Source of the DNA: Paenibacillus sp. FSL H7-0737
GTDB taxonomy: Bacteria > Bacillota > Bacilli > Paenibacillales > Paenibacillaceae
Length of the DNA stretch: 64,000 nucleotides
Direction of reading: 5' to 3'
Assembly (NCBI RefSeq): GCF_000758545.1
Contig: NZ_CP009279.1
Coordinates: 1,674,001-1,738,000 of the forward strand
The notes below the pieces were generated by a model. That model did no database searches. It had not been told where the DNA came from and saw only the letters and a program-made list of their open reading frames with translations. Numbering within the stretch: position 1 is the stretch's first letter; each line of letters opens with the position of its first letter. Below are positions 53,701-61,761 of the stretch, in pieces. The position numbers and the translations under genes were made by a program.

Positions 53701-55332
53701 TTAGTGTGCAGCAGGTACTGACTTTTCAAGGTTTTTGCCTTCGCTTTTTCCCTCTGCAGTTACCTCTGTTTTTTTCTCACCACTTCGTAACGGAATCTCT
53801 TTAAGGAACAGGACAAGCAATGCTGCAATGACTAACAGTGCCGTGCCGCTTAAGAATACAACCGTCAGGGAATCGCTTAGTGCGTTTCGCAGCATCTCAA
53901 TCAATTGATTGAAGAGCGGCTGGATCTGCTCTGGCAGCGTTGCGTGCAGTTCCTTCAGCTTAGGCTGATCTAGCAGCATTTGCGGATTCATAAATGCAGA
54001 AAGCTGTTTAGCGGATTCAGGGTCAAGTTTGGTTAAATCTGGACCCTTGCCAGAGGACACTGCTGCCTCTAGTTTATTCGTTAATGAAGTGTTCATGATG
54101 GTACCCATAATAGCGATACCGATGGTTCCACCTAAATTACGGAACAAAGTATTTGTAGCAGTAGCAACCCCTAGCATGGAGGGAGCTACAGCATTTTGTA
54201 CGGTTAAGGTAAAGACAGGCATCGATAGTCCTAAACCAATCCCGAAGACAATCATGCTGACTACGGCCATCGCAATGTTGCTCATAAAGGCCATTATGAT
54301 CATGGCTACAACCATAAAGGGCATACCCATCAGGGCATAACGCTTGTATTTACCTGATTTGGAGATCCATCTACCCACGAGCGTACTAAGTACAATCATT
54401 GCCAGTGACATTGGCATATTAATGAATCCCGAGTTGGTTGGGGAGACACCTTCTACACCTTGGACAAAAAATGGCAGATAGATCATTGCGCCCATCATAC
54501 CGGCATTCATCAGGAAGCCGACAACCATGGAGATGGTTACGATGGAATTCTTAAATAAGGATAATGGCAATACTGGACTTTTAGCTTTTCGTTCAATCAG
54601 AATTAAAATAATAACTCCGAGAATAGATGCCCCGAACAAGCTGAGAATCTCTGGGGAACCCCATTCATATTTTGTACCCGCCCATGAAAAGCCGAGCAAG
54701 AGTGCAACAATGGTAAGGGAAAGGAAAATGGAGCCTAAGTAGTCAATGGATTCTGAAGTGGAGCGTGCAGTTTTAGGGAACATTTTCCAAATCATGAAGA
54801 AAGCCACGATACCGAAAGGCAAGAAGATCCAGAAGATCCATTTCCAAGCCATGTGATCCACCATGAAGCCGCCAAGGGTAGGACCAATTACACTAGAGAA
54901 TCCAAATATGGCCATCATAATTCCAGTCCACTTGGCTCGCTCTCTAGGAGCGAACAAATCACCTACAGCGGTTACGGTAGCCGACATTAGAATCCCGCCG
55001 CCAAGACCTTGAATCCCGCGATAAGTGATCATTTGGAAAATATTTGTCGACAATCCGGACAGGAAAGCGCCTATAATAAAAATAACGATCCCCGCTAAGA
55101 GGAATGGCTTTCTTCCATAGATATCGGATAATTTGCCGACAAGTACGGTAGCGATTGTAGAGGTGAGCATATAGATGGTAATTACCCAAGTATAATGTTC
55201 AATGCCTCCTAACATCGCAATAATTCGGGGCATTGCAGTACCCACAATGGTCTGGTTGATTGCTGCGAAAAACATAGCCGCCATTAAAGCAATCATAATT
55301 GTAACTTTTTTCTTTTGCGTAAGATGCTCCAG
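53701..55332 (-). CDS. DHA2-type multidrug efflux transporter (MFS, EmrB/QacA-like)
   Basis: A 14-span proton-driven exporter of about 543 residues. The N-terminal motif NQTIVGTAMPRI and the cytosolic loop GKLSDIYGRKPFLLAG are family hallmarks, and there is a large extracellular loop near residues 425-470. The first ATG (55296) lies inside the first helix region; twelve codons earlier CTG 55332 follows AAAGGAGAGG and gives LEHLTQKKKVTIMIAL, the usual N-terminus of this family with Met replaced by Leu at DNA level. A CTG start is proposed. It is divergent from the second MarR gene, its probable regulator. Confidence 0.9.
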   Translation of the reverse strand: MEHLTQKKKVTIMIALMAAMFFAAINQTIVGTAMPRIIAMLGGIEHYTWVITIYMLTSTIATVLVGKLSDIYGRKPFLLAGIVIFIIGAFLSGLSTNIFQMITYRGIQGLGGGILMSATVTAVGDLFAPRERAKWTGIMMAIFGFSSVIGPTLGGFMVDHMAWKWIFWIFLPFGIVAFFMIWKMFPKTARSTSESIDYLGSIFLSLTIVALLLGFSWAGTKYEWGSPEILSLFGASILGVIILILIERKAKSPVLPLSLFKNSIVTISMVVGFLMNAGMMGAMIYLPFFVQGVEGVSPTNSGFINMPMSLAMIVLSTLVGRWISKSGKYKRYALMGMPFMVVAMIIMAFMSNIAMAVVSMIVFGIGLGLSMPVFTLTVQNAVAPSMLGVATATNTLFRNLGGTIGIAIMGTIMNTSLTNKLEAAVSSGKGPDLTKLDPESAKQLSAFMNPQMLLDQPKLKELHATLPEQIQPLFNQLIEMLRNALSDSLTVVFLSGTALLVIAALLVLFLKEIPLRSGEKKTEVTAEGKSEGKNLEKSVPAAH

Positions 55333-55364
55333 AGCTGTTCCTCTCCTTTAACTTCTATATATTG

Positions 55365-55406
55365 TAGTTTGGGAATTCACGTCTTAATAATTAGGTAGCC
55401 AAACTA
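55365..55406. promoter_or_regulatory. Inverted repeat in the transporter/MarR divergent gap
   Basis: TAGTTTGG (55365-55372) and CCAAACTA (55399-55406) are perfect inverted repeats 26 bases apart, upstream of the transporter gene. A MarR-type operator is a plausible reading. Confidence 0.5.
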
Positions 55407-55514
55407 TCATTTATGTATAATACACAAATTCATCATTTAGCACAACTGTTTAATTATTTAATTTTTATGGAAACAGAATGTGATTTGGACTTGATTTTTT
55501 GGAAATAGGTAAGT

Positions 55515-55528
55515 AATCTAATTAGATT
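55515..55528. promoter_or_regulatory. Perfect 14-bp palindrome before the second MarR gene
   Basis: AATCTAATTAGATT is a perfect palindrome 21 bases before the MarR start codon. Its length and symmetry fit a MarR dimer site and suggest autorepression. Confidence 0.65.
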
Positions 55529-55549
55529 GAGTTAAATTGGAGGTGCCCT

Positions 55550-56071
55550 ATGGATACTCAAAATAGTCAAGAGCAAAAGCTAATTATAGCCTTTGAAAAT
55601 ATTAAACGTTTGACCTCTCGTCCGTCCTCAAAGGAAGTGATTTCGTATAGAGAATTTATGATGATGTATGTCATAAACAATTTGATGAAGCGAAAGAAGC
55701 TTTCAGACGAAGTCGAAGAGCAGCAGGGAGTCATGATTTCTAGATTAAGCGACTTGCTCCAAATTAGCAGGCCTACTGCGACACAAATGGTTAACAGTTT
55801 GGAGGAGAAGGGTTACGTGGTGCGAACAACGTCCGATACCGATCGGCGGGTTGTATATATTGGTCTGACGAATAAAGGGGAGCAGATTTATGATTCCCAG
55901 ATGGCTACTTTTTCAGGTATTTTAAGTGAAGTTACGGAAAAGGTGGGTAAGAAAGAGATCGACCAGTTGATTTTTCTGTGTGATCGTTTTCAAGAAGCGG
56001 TGCATGAAGTCAGAAGCCGCCAGCTTTTTACTCAATCCGATGAAGATCCGCTCGTTATGGATTCCGTATAG
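55550..56071 (+). CDS. MarR-family transcriptional regulator of the efflux gene
   Basis: A 173-residue MarR-type regulator. The winged helix-turn-helix reads ISRLSDLLQISRPTATQMVN, with the wing TSDTDRRVVYIGLTNKGEQ. GGAGGTG precedes the ATG. It is divergent from the DHA2 transporter, with two palindromes in the shared gap; the natural reading is a repressor released by transported compounds (inference). A TTTTTTT run at about 56107 past its stop may end the transcript. Confidence 0.92.
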   Translation: MDTQNSQEQKLIIAFENIKRLTSRPSSKEVISYREFMMMYVINNLMKRKKLSDEVEEQQGVMISRLSDLLQISRPTATQMVNSLEEKGYVVRTTSDTDRRVVYIGLTNKGEQIYDSQMATFSGILSEVTEKVGKKEIDQLIFLCDRFQEAVHEVRSRQLFTQSDEDPLVMDSV

Positions 56072-56133
56072 CGACCATTACAAAAAAAGATATTTCGGTG
56101 CCTCTGCCCGGAACGTCTTTTTTTAATTATAAG

Positions 56134-56214
56134 AAAGTATAAGTTTCACGATATACTTTATCCTTATAATTCTCGCATAAACGCTCACCGTCCTTTAAAG
56201 GACGCCGAAGGCGT
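56134..56214 (+). promoter_or_regulatory. Inverted repeats and short hairpins before the phosphatase gene
   Basis: AAAGTATAAG (56134 on) and ATACTTTATCCTTATAA (56151 on) form an imperfect inverted repeat, then GTCCTTTAAAGGAC is a perfect palindrome and CGCCGAAGGCGTTTT a mini terminator-like hairpin. AAAGTATAAGTTT recurs at about 57014 before the next gene. A family-wide intergenic repeat is possible. Confidence 0.4.
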
Positions 56215-56250
56215 TTTAGCTTGCAGCATCCAGAGCAAGGAGGAATTACA

Positions 56251-56988
56251 ATCAGAATATTAGCGATTAGCGACATTCACGGAAGCTATTCCGAATTCAA
56301 CGCATTATTAAAAAAAATAAACTATCGGCCATCCGAGGACAAGCTCATTCTGATGGGGGATTATGTGGATAGAGGTCTCAATAGTAAAGGAATTGTGGAC
56401 CAAGTTATGGCCCTAAAGCGGGAATGGGACGTCACAGTTCTAAAAGGCAATCATGATAAAATGGCCTATGATGCGCTCACCAGCGAGGATGATAAACTGG
56501 ATACGCATTGGCTAAACAACGGTGGTTTGTATACATTGATGAGCTATTGTGAGGCGGATTCTGATTTTTTTAAAGCGGATTTTGGCTGGCATGATTATAT
56601 GCTGCTGAAAGAAGAAATTAGACAGAAATACAAACATCATTTGGACTTTCTAAGTTCATTGCCACTTTATCATGAGACGGAAGACCATATCTTTGTCCAT
56701 GCAGGCATTAATCCATTAATAGCGGATTGGAAGCAGCAGGATCCATATGATTTTATCTGGATCAGAAAGCCATTTTATACGAATCCTGTAGTTAGCACTG
56801 ACAAAACGGTTATTTTCGGTCATACCTCGACGATGGATCTACATGATTCGGAAGACATCTGGTTTAGTCCGCTGGGCGATAAGATTGGTGTGGATGGTGG
56901 ATGTGCCTATGGTCAACGTCTGAACTGTTTGGAGATTTCTGGAGGGGCATACAGCACACATTTTGTTCGGAATGGGGAGAAGCCTTGA
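56251..56988 (+). CDS. Serine/threonine-type metallophosphatase
   Basis: A 246-residue calcineurin-like phosphatase. Metal-binding motifs are complete: SDIHGSYSEF, GDYVDRG, KGNHDKMA, a His in HVHAGINP-like FVHAGINP and FGHTSTMD, as in PrpE/ApaH-type enzymes that act on phosphoproteins or dinucleoside polyphosphates. A strong AAGGAGG (56237-56243) lies seven bases before ATC 56251, which gives IRILAISDIHG, the exact family N-terminus with Ile in place of Met. Either ATC is the start or a mutation has removed the ATG; TTG 56221 in frame has no ribosome site. Confidence 0.88.
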   Translation: MRILAISDIHGSYSEFNALLKKINYRPSEDKLILMGDYVDRGLNSKGIVDQVMALKREWDVTVLKGNHDKMAYDALTSEDDKLDTHWLNNGGLYTLMSYCEADSDFFKADFGWHDYMLLKEEIRQKYKHHLDFLSSLPLYHETEDHIFVHAGINPLIADWKQQDPYDFIWIRKPFYTNPVVSTDKTVIFGHTSTMDLHDSEDIWFSPLGDKIGVDGGCAYGQRLNCLEISGGAYSTHFVRNGEKP

Positions 56989-57103
56989 GCTGTCTCTCTT
57001 TTTTTAAAATAATAGAAAGTATAAGTTTTTCACCTATCCTTTGTAGAATAGCACTGTATTTAACGCCAACTATGTATAAAATAAAGAATAGGGGGTGTAA
57101 TAG

Positions 57104-58141
57104 ATGAATGCAAACAACAAATATCATATCCTCATGCAAGGGACTATCAGCAACAATGTGAGCGAAACCTGCAAGGAGTTTGGCATATCCCGGACGATCT
57201 ATTATCAGTGGTGTAAAGCTTACCAAGAGCAGGGGATGGATGGACTGGCAGAGAAGGAACGAAAGCCGGTAATGCCTAATAAAGTGGATAAGCGAACGGA
57301 AAGATTGATCTTACAATACGTTGCCAAATTCCCTGAAGATGGACCCAAGCGAATCTTTTACGAACTGCAGGATGAGGGTGTGAACATAGGGGAGTCAGGT
57401 ATTTATAATGTGCTGCGTCGAAATGGACTTAGTAAGAGAATAGAACGGGAGGCTTACGCCAAAGAAGTTAAAGCAAAGAAGCGGGACGGCGCGCAAGCGG
57501 CTAACAGCAGAGGGTGTAAAGAGAAATCCAAACCTCTGGACTATAGGATGAAAAATCCGGAAAATGCTCATCCCGGGTATATGTGCCAACAGAGTATTAG
57601 CTATATGGGAGTGTTCCCGAGGGTAGGAAAGGTGTATCAATACGTGGTCTACGATGCCTATTCCAGATTAGGCTTAGTTAAGCTATATAATCGGAAGTCC
57701 GCCATTCATTTTATCGATTTTATGGATTTGAAAGTCATCCCATTGATGAAGACCTTAGAATTCCAAATTAATAATCTGGTTACGAACAAGAGTCGTGAAT
57801 TTACTACGAACTGGGATAGAGGTAAACATAAATACAGCGATTTTTTACATAAGAACAACATAAATCAAGTAGCTATTACTGCAGATCAGACAGAAGTATT
57901 TCAGCCCTTACAGCAATTTGCAGCAGTGTTGACGAAAGAGTTCTATCAGCAGGCTTGGTTGGATGATACGATTGATTCCTTTGAGACTTTAGAAAAGCGC
58001 TTACACGAATATTTGAGGATCTATAACTTCAGCAGGGTGATCACAGACGGACCTAATCAAGGTAAAATACCATCGGATGTCGCACTTGAGTATGCAGGTC
58101 AGCGTGAGACCTTGCCATTATGGTTATTTACAAGGAGATAA
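57104..58141 (+). CDS. Transposase/integrase-derived protein without DDE residues
   Basis: A 345-residue protein with the layout of IS481/IS3-type transposases: helix-turn-helix (about 15-50, VSETCKEFGISRTIYYQWCK), a second winged region (65-115, PKRIFYELQDEGVNIGESGI), then an integrase-core-like domain (145-335). The catalytic positions are changed: the QxD segment reads CQQSISYMG, TDNGxEF reads TNKSREF, and the Glu helix reads TEVFQPLQQF. Catalysis is therefore lost, yet the frame is intact with GGGGGTG before the ATG and no terminal repeats are seen. Its stop lies inside the ribosome site region of the flavoenzyme gene, so it is probably a domesticated DNA-binding protein. Confidence 0.8.
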   Translation: MNANNKYHILMQGTISNNVSETCKEFGISRTIYYQWCKAYQEQGMDGLAEKERKPVMPNKVDKRTERLILQYVAKFPEDGPKRIFYELQDEGVNIGESGIYNVLRRNGLSKRIEREAYAKEVKAKKRDGAQAANSRGCKEKSKPLDYRMKNPENAHPGYMCQQSISYMGVFPRVGKVYQYVVYDAYSRLGLVKLYNRKSAIHFIDFMDLKVIPLMKTLEFQINNLVTNKSREFTTNWDRGKHKYSDFLHKNNINQVAITADQTEVFQPLQQFAAVLTKEFYQQAWLDDTIDSFETLEKRLHEYLRIYNFSRVITDGPNQGKIPSDVALEYAGQRETLPLWLFTRR

Positions 58142-58144
58142 CGG

Positions 58145-59407
58145 ATGATGACTAATATGAAGTATGAAGACAGGATAGGGATCATCGGTGCAGGGATTTC
58201 TGGGGTTACAGCTGCCTACCAACTAGCGAAAAAAGGATATACTCATATTACTCTCCTTGAGAAGTCGGACCGAGTAGGTGGCAAGTGCCACTCCATCGAA
58301 TACAAAGGGAAAACTTATGAAATGGGAACTCTAATCGGCTTGCCAACTTATAAACATACGATAGAACTCATGAGGGAGTTTGATCTTATGGACAAGGGGC
58401 CACTCTTGGAACGGGGATTTTTTGATACAAATGGGCGAAAAACTACTCAGATTCCTATGGACCAAATTCAGATGTTTACCCAAGAATTCAAACGGTTGCC
58501 GGAAATTTTGAAACGTTATAAGTCACTACAAGAACCGGGTTTTCTACACTTACCGGCAGATCTATGTCAGCCCTTTTCAGATTGGTGTACGGAGAATGAG
58601 CTATCTGTAATTGGGCAGGTGTATATGCATTACTTCAATACCTTTGGTTTTGGGAGTATTCAGGATGTGCCGGCCGCCTATGTATTGAAATTTCTTACTT
58701 ATGATAATTTATTATCCTTTATTGAGATCACTCACATGATAACCTGGCCTAAGGGAGTCACTGAACTCATTAGAAGAATGGCCGACCAAGTAGAGGATCT
58801 GCGTCTGACTTGTGAAGTGCTACATATGGAGCAAGAGGAAAATGGTCAAGTTCGGGTGGAAACAAACCAGGATATCTTTTATTTTGACAAGGTTATTTAT
58901 ACAGCTTCCTTAGAGCATCTGGGCGATATGATTCACTTATCTTCGGAAGATAGAGCATTGTTTGAGTGTATAATCTATGAACGGTTTCGGGTATATGCTT
59001 ACAGAGTGAAGGGGTTGCCGGAGCTTTCTGGATATATCCCCTGCAATATGAATCCTGAACGCAAGGGACATATGATGGCATGGTATTACAGGTGGGCAGA
59101 TATGGGAACAACGGATCTAGTTACGGTGTATGTAGCGGAGAATGATGAGATGACAGATCTCGAGATGAGGGAAAAGGTAGAAAATAAACTTCGCGAGCTT
59201 GGCGGCGAGAATATACGTCTGTATATGATGAAGCGCTGGAAGCAGTTTCCCCATGTAGATTCTAAAGCGATCCGTGAAGGCTTCTATGAACGGCTTGATC
59301 AGATGCAAGGAAGAGATAAGATCTATTATGCAGGAGAAATCATGAATTTTCCTACACTGGAGAACTGTATCGTATATTCGAAATACTTAGTTGAAAGATT
59401 TTTTTAA
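58145..59407 (+). CDS. FAD-dependent oxidoreductase (amine oxidase-like)
   Basis: A 420-residue flavoprotein. The dinucleotide-binding motif GIIGAGISGVTAAYQLAKKG starts at residue 12, with ERxxRxGGK-type LEKSDRVGGKCHS following; the C-terminal FAD block is KIYYAGEIMNFPTLENCI. It belongs to the flavin amine oxidase/protoporphyrinogen oxidase-like superfamily; the substrate is unknown. AAGGAGATAACGG overlaps the stop of the preceding gene, so translation is coupled to the integrase-derived protein. A terminator follows. Confidence 0.88.
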   Translation: MMTNMKYEDRIGIIGAGISGVTAAYQLAKKGYTHITLLEKSDRVGGKCHSIEYKGKTYEMGTLIGLPTYKHTIELMREFDLMDKGPLLERGFFDTNGRKTTQIPMDQIQMFTQEFKRLPEILKRYKSLQEPGFLHLPADLCQPFSDWCTENELSVIGQVYMHYFNTFGFGSIQDVPAAYVLKFLTYDNLLSFIEITHMITWPKGVTELIRRMADQVEDLRLTCEVLHMEQEENGQVRVETNQDIFYFDKVIYTASLEHLGDMIHLSSEDRALFECIIYERFRVYAYRVKGLPELSGYIPCNMNPERKGHMMAWYYRWADMGTTDLVTVYVAENDEMTDLEMREKVENKLRELGGENIRLYMMKRWKQFPHVDSKAIREGFYERLDQMQGRDKIYYAGEIMNFPTLENCIVYSKYLVERFF

Positions 59408-59424
59408 AAATGCGTGAGTAGTAA

Positions 59425-59462
59425 GCCTTGTCCACAAAGAAATTTGTCGGCAAGGTTTTTTT
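59425..59462 (+). terminator. Terminator after the flavoenzyme gene
   Basis: CCTTGTCCACAAA (59426 on) pairs with TTTGTCGGCAAGG ending at 59455, then TTTTTTT. Confidence 0.9.
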
Positions 59463-59485
59463 ATATTGCATAAAGTATATATTTT

Positions 59486-59666
59486 GGGCCTCTCACAAAG
59501 TAACTGAGTAAGCATTAAAGCAAAACTTCACTTTGTGGGGGTTATTTTACGTTCGAGTTAGGTTTACAGTTTGTAGTTCTGTAGGCATGGTTTCTATTAG
59601 ATTCCCTTACTTGGGGTAGGACCTTGGATGAATTCCAGTCCTATTGATGTGTAAACTCAACTCGAA
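59486..59666 (+). ncRNA. Candidate structured 5' leader RNA (unknown class)
   Basis: Three helices can be traced. A first stem pairs CACAAAG (59494) with CTTTGTG (59531), extended by CC-rich/GG-rich ends. A long stem pairs TTCGAGTTAGGTTTACA (59552-59568) with 59650-59666 at 16 of 17 positions, one a G-U. Inside it, TAGGAC (59617) pairs with GTCCTA (59638) and TGGA with TCCA. The remaining inner bases include CCC/GGGG that could pair. It matches no riboswitch consensus I know. It precedes the DUF5692 gene by 180 bases. Confidence 0.55.
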
Positions 59667-59719
59667 ATGAGACTATGAAAACCTTGATAAATCAACGTTT
59701 TGAGCGGTTTGATCGTTCG

Positions 59720-59848
59720 AAGGAGGATGGGATATATTGGACTCAAGACATAGCTTATATACAAAATATGCGAATGCTTACGAAGCTAGTTTTGCACGAA
59801 GACAATCAGTGATGTTTATGCTCACAAAACTTTTAGGAGGAATGCATT
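59720..59848 (+). promoter_or_regulatory. Leader segment with an extra ribosome site and short open frames
   Basis: AAGGAGG (59720-59726) is followed by TTG 59737, opening a frame that reads MDSRHSLYTKYANAYEASF and runs out of frame across the next gene's start, and by an ATG at 59768 for a 14-residue peptide. None looks like a standard protein; a leader peptide whose translation affects the downstream gene is possible. Confidence 0.3.
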
Positions 59849-60766
59849 ATGTTTTTATTCGAATCGATTCCTTGGTACTCTGCTCTAATGTGGTTAGTGG
59901 TACTTGCAGGATTAATGATTTTCAACGAAATAGCTCGAAGAAGCAAGTGGTTTTCAATCATTCTGTTTATCGTTGTCCCAATTGTTCTTACCATAGCGGT
60001 CTGGCCGAATACGGCAGGCGAAGGCTCCAGTACTGGAACATGGTTTCACTGGGTAAAAGTATATTCTGCCTTGGCAGGATGTATAGGGTTTATGGCTATC
60101 CGTTATGTTAAAGGATGGGACAAAAATAAATATATATTAATGTTCCCGGCTATTATCCTTGCAGTTAACATTCTTGAAGCAGTTATCCGTGATTTCCAAG
60201 TGTACAGCTTGCAAGGCATGGTGGATGGCGTAATGATGGTAGGTGGTCCTTGGAACATTATGAACGGGATCGCAGGTATTCTGAACATTATTACGATTTC
60301 TGGTTGGATGGGTATTGTTATTAGTAAAGACAAGAGTAAGGATATGTTGTGGCCGGACCAGCTGTGGTTCTGGATCATTGCTTATGACATTTGGAACTTT
60401 GCCTATGTATATAACGCAGTTTCTGACCATTCCTTCTATGCAGGTGCAGCTCTTCTGATCTCTTGTACAATTCCAGCATTCTTCTTCAAAAAAGGAGCAT
60501 GGCTACAGCACCGTGCACAAACCTTGGCGATTTGGATGATGTTTACAATGTCGTTCCCGGCGTTTGTTGGCGATTCAAAGTTCTCCGTACAATCTTCTCA
60601 CAGCGAAACGGCGCTTTGGGTTGTGAGTGCATTATCTTTAGCAGCTAATATTGCAGTGTTTGTCTATCACTTCTATAAAATTACCAAACATAAACGCAAT
60701 CCGCTTAAGGTGGAAGTGTATACAGATTTAGCGGCTTATAAGACGATTGCCGAAAGTGCAAAATAA
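59849..60766 (+). CDS. DUF5692-family membrane protein
   Basis: A 305-residue integral membrane protein with about eight to nine predicted helices spread from residue 10 to 285 and a cytosolic C-terminal tail (KITKHKRNPLKVEVYTDLAA). It fits the DUF5692 family, whose function is unknown. Conserved-looking polar blocks within helices include WPNTAGEGSSTGTWFHW and VGGPWNIMNGIAG, suggesting a transporter or membrane enzyme rather than a simple anchor. AGGAGG lies just before the ATG. It is a single-gene unit with a long folded leader and its own terminator. Confidence 0.85.
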   Translation: MFLFESIPWYSALMWLVVLAGLMIFNEIARRSKWFSIILFIVVPIVLTIAVWPNTAGEGSSTGTWFHWVKVYSALAGCIGFMAIRYVKGWDKNKYILMFPAIILAVNILEAVIRDFQVYSLQGMVDGVMMVGGPWNIMNGIAGILNIITISGWMGIVISKDKSKDMLWPDQLWFWIIAYDIWNFAYVYNAVSDHSFYAGAALLISCTIPAFFFKKGAWLQHRAQTLAIWMMFTMSFPAFVGDSKFSVQSSHSETALWVVSALSLAANIAVFVYHFYKITKHKRNPLKVEVYTDLAAYKTIAESAK

Positions 60767-60793
60767 TAGAAGGCTTAATAGCTTCTTTAAGAA

Positions 60794-60818
60794 TCCGCGC
60801 CTAGCGCGGGTTTTTTTT
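60794..60818 (+). terminator. Terminator after the DUF5692 gene
   Basis: CCGCGC, CTA and GCGCGG followed by eight T residues (to 60818). Confidence 0.95.
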
Positions 60819-61000
60819 ATGGAATAGAATTTATAAAATTTCGAGATAGCTGAGAAATGTGAAAAGAATTTATAGGATGGCCTATATTCAACTGGTGGCC
60901 ATGGGGAGCCCTGTTTTTAATTGAGCACACCCCTCTTTGGGATGTATAACGGGCCGAACGGACCTTATATCCTTCGAAATGCATGTTTTAGTCGAGCTTA

Positions 61001-61572
61001 CGGACGAATGTATGCGAAAAATCGAATACAATGTGCCGACGGTAACGTAAGCGAGCCAAATGTATGCGAAAAACCAAATACAATGTGCCGACGGTAACGA
61101 AAACGAGCCAAATGTATGCGGAAAACCGAATACAATGTGCTAATGGTAACGTAAACGAGCCAAATGTATGCGAAAAATCGAATACAATGTGCCGACGGTA
61201 ACGTAAACGAGCCGAATGTATGCGAAAAACCAAATACAATGTGCTGATGGTAACGTAAACGAGCCAAATGTATGCGAAAAACCAAATACAATGTGCTGAT
61301 GGTAACGTAAACGAGCTAAATGTATGCGAAAAACCGAATACAATGTGCCGACGGTAACGTAAACGAGCCGAATGTATGTGAAAAACCGAATACAATGTGC
61401 CGACGGTAACGTAAGTGAGCCAAATGTATGCGAAAAACCGAATACAATGTGCTAATGGTAACGTAAACGAGCCAAATGTATGCGAAAAATCGAATACAAT
61501 GTGCCGACGGTAACGTAAACGAGCCGAATGTATGCGAAAAACCGAATACAATGTGCCGCCAGTAACGTAAAC
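61001..61572. repeat. Minisatellite: eleven tandem 52-bp units
   Basis: A unit of the form GAGCCAAATGTATGCGAAAA... repeats exactly every 52 bases, with boundaries at 61001, 61053, 61105, 61157, 61209, 61261, 61313, 61365, 61417, 61469, 61521 and 61573. Copies differ at a few recurring sites (CCAAAT/CCGAAT, ACCAAA/ACCGAA/ATCGAA, GCCGACGG/GCTGATGG/GCTAATGG). Because 52 is not a multiple of three, the minus strand stays open in all frames, giving spurious proteins. The 60819-61000 flank holds no gene seen. Confidence 0.95.
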
Positions 61573-61761
61573 GAGCCAGCACCGTTATCCGCCCCAAATC
61601 ACCCGGGAATGGGCTTGTTTTAGAGAATAAGTGCAATATGGTCCGTCTCTCGGAACCTCACTACGAAGGTGTATATGGATACGATTATGGAATTACGGAT
61701 GTACTCAGCTTGTAACTCTACTCTACCTCCAAGGAAGCCGTCAGGCGTTTTTCTTGCGTAA

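Noticed and set aside
59486-59666. Assignment of the folded leader to a known class (T-box, ykkC, yybP-ykoY, SAM, cobalamin)
   Set aside because: None of the conserved sequence blocks I know for these classes is visible.
59737-60111. A 124-residue protein overlapping the DUF5692 gene
   Set aside because: Most of it is out of frame with a clearly real gene; only the first part outside that gene is kept as a possible leader peptide.
61001-61572. CRISPR array
   Set aside because: Units are contiguous with no unique spacers, the period is 52 bases throughout, and no cas genes are present.
60988-61636. Overlapping minus-strand open frames encoding repeated FRIHLARLRYRRHIVF-like proteins
   Set aside because: They arise because the 52-bp repeat has no minus-strand stops; no ribosome sites or known family, and all three frames are equally open.
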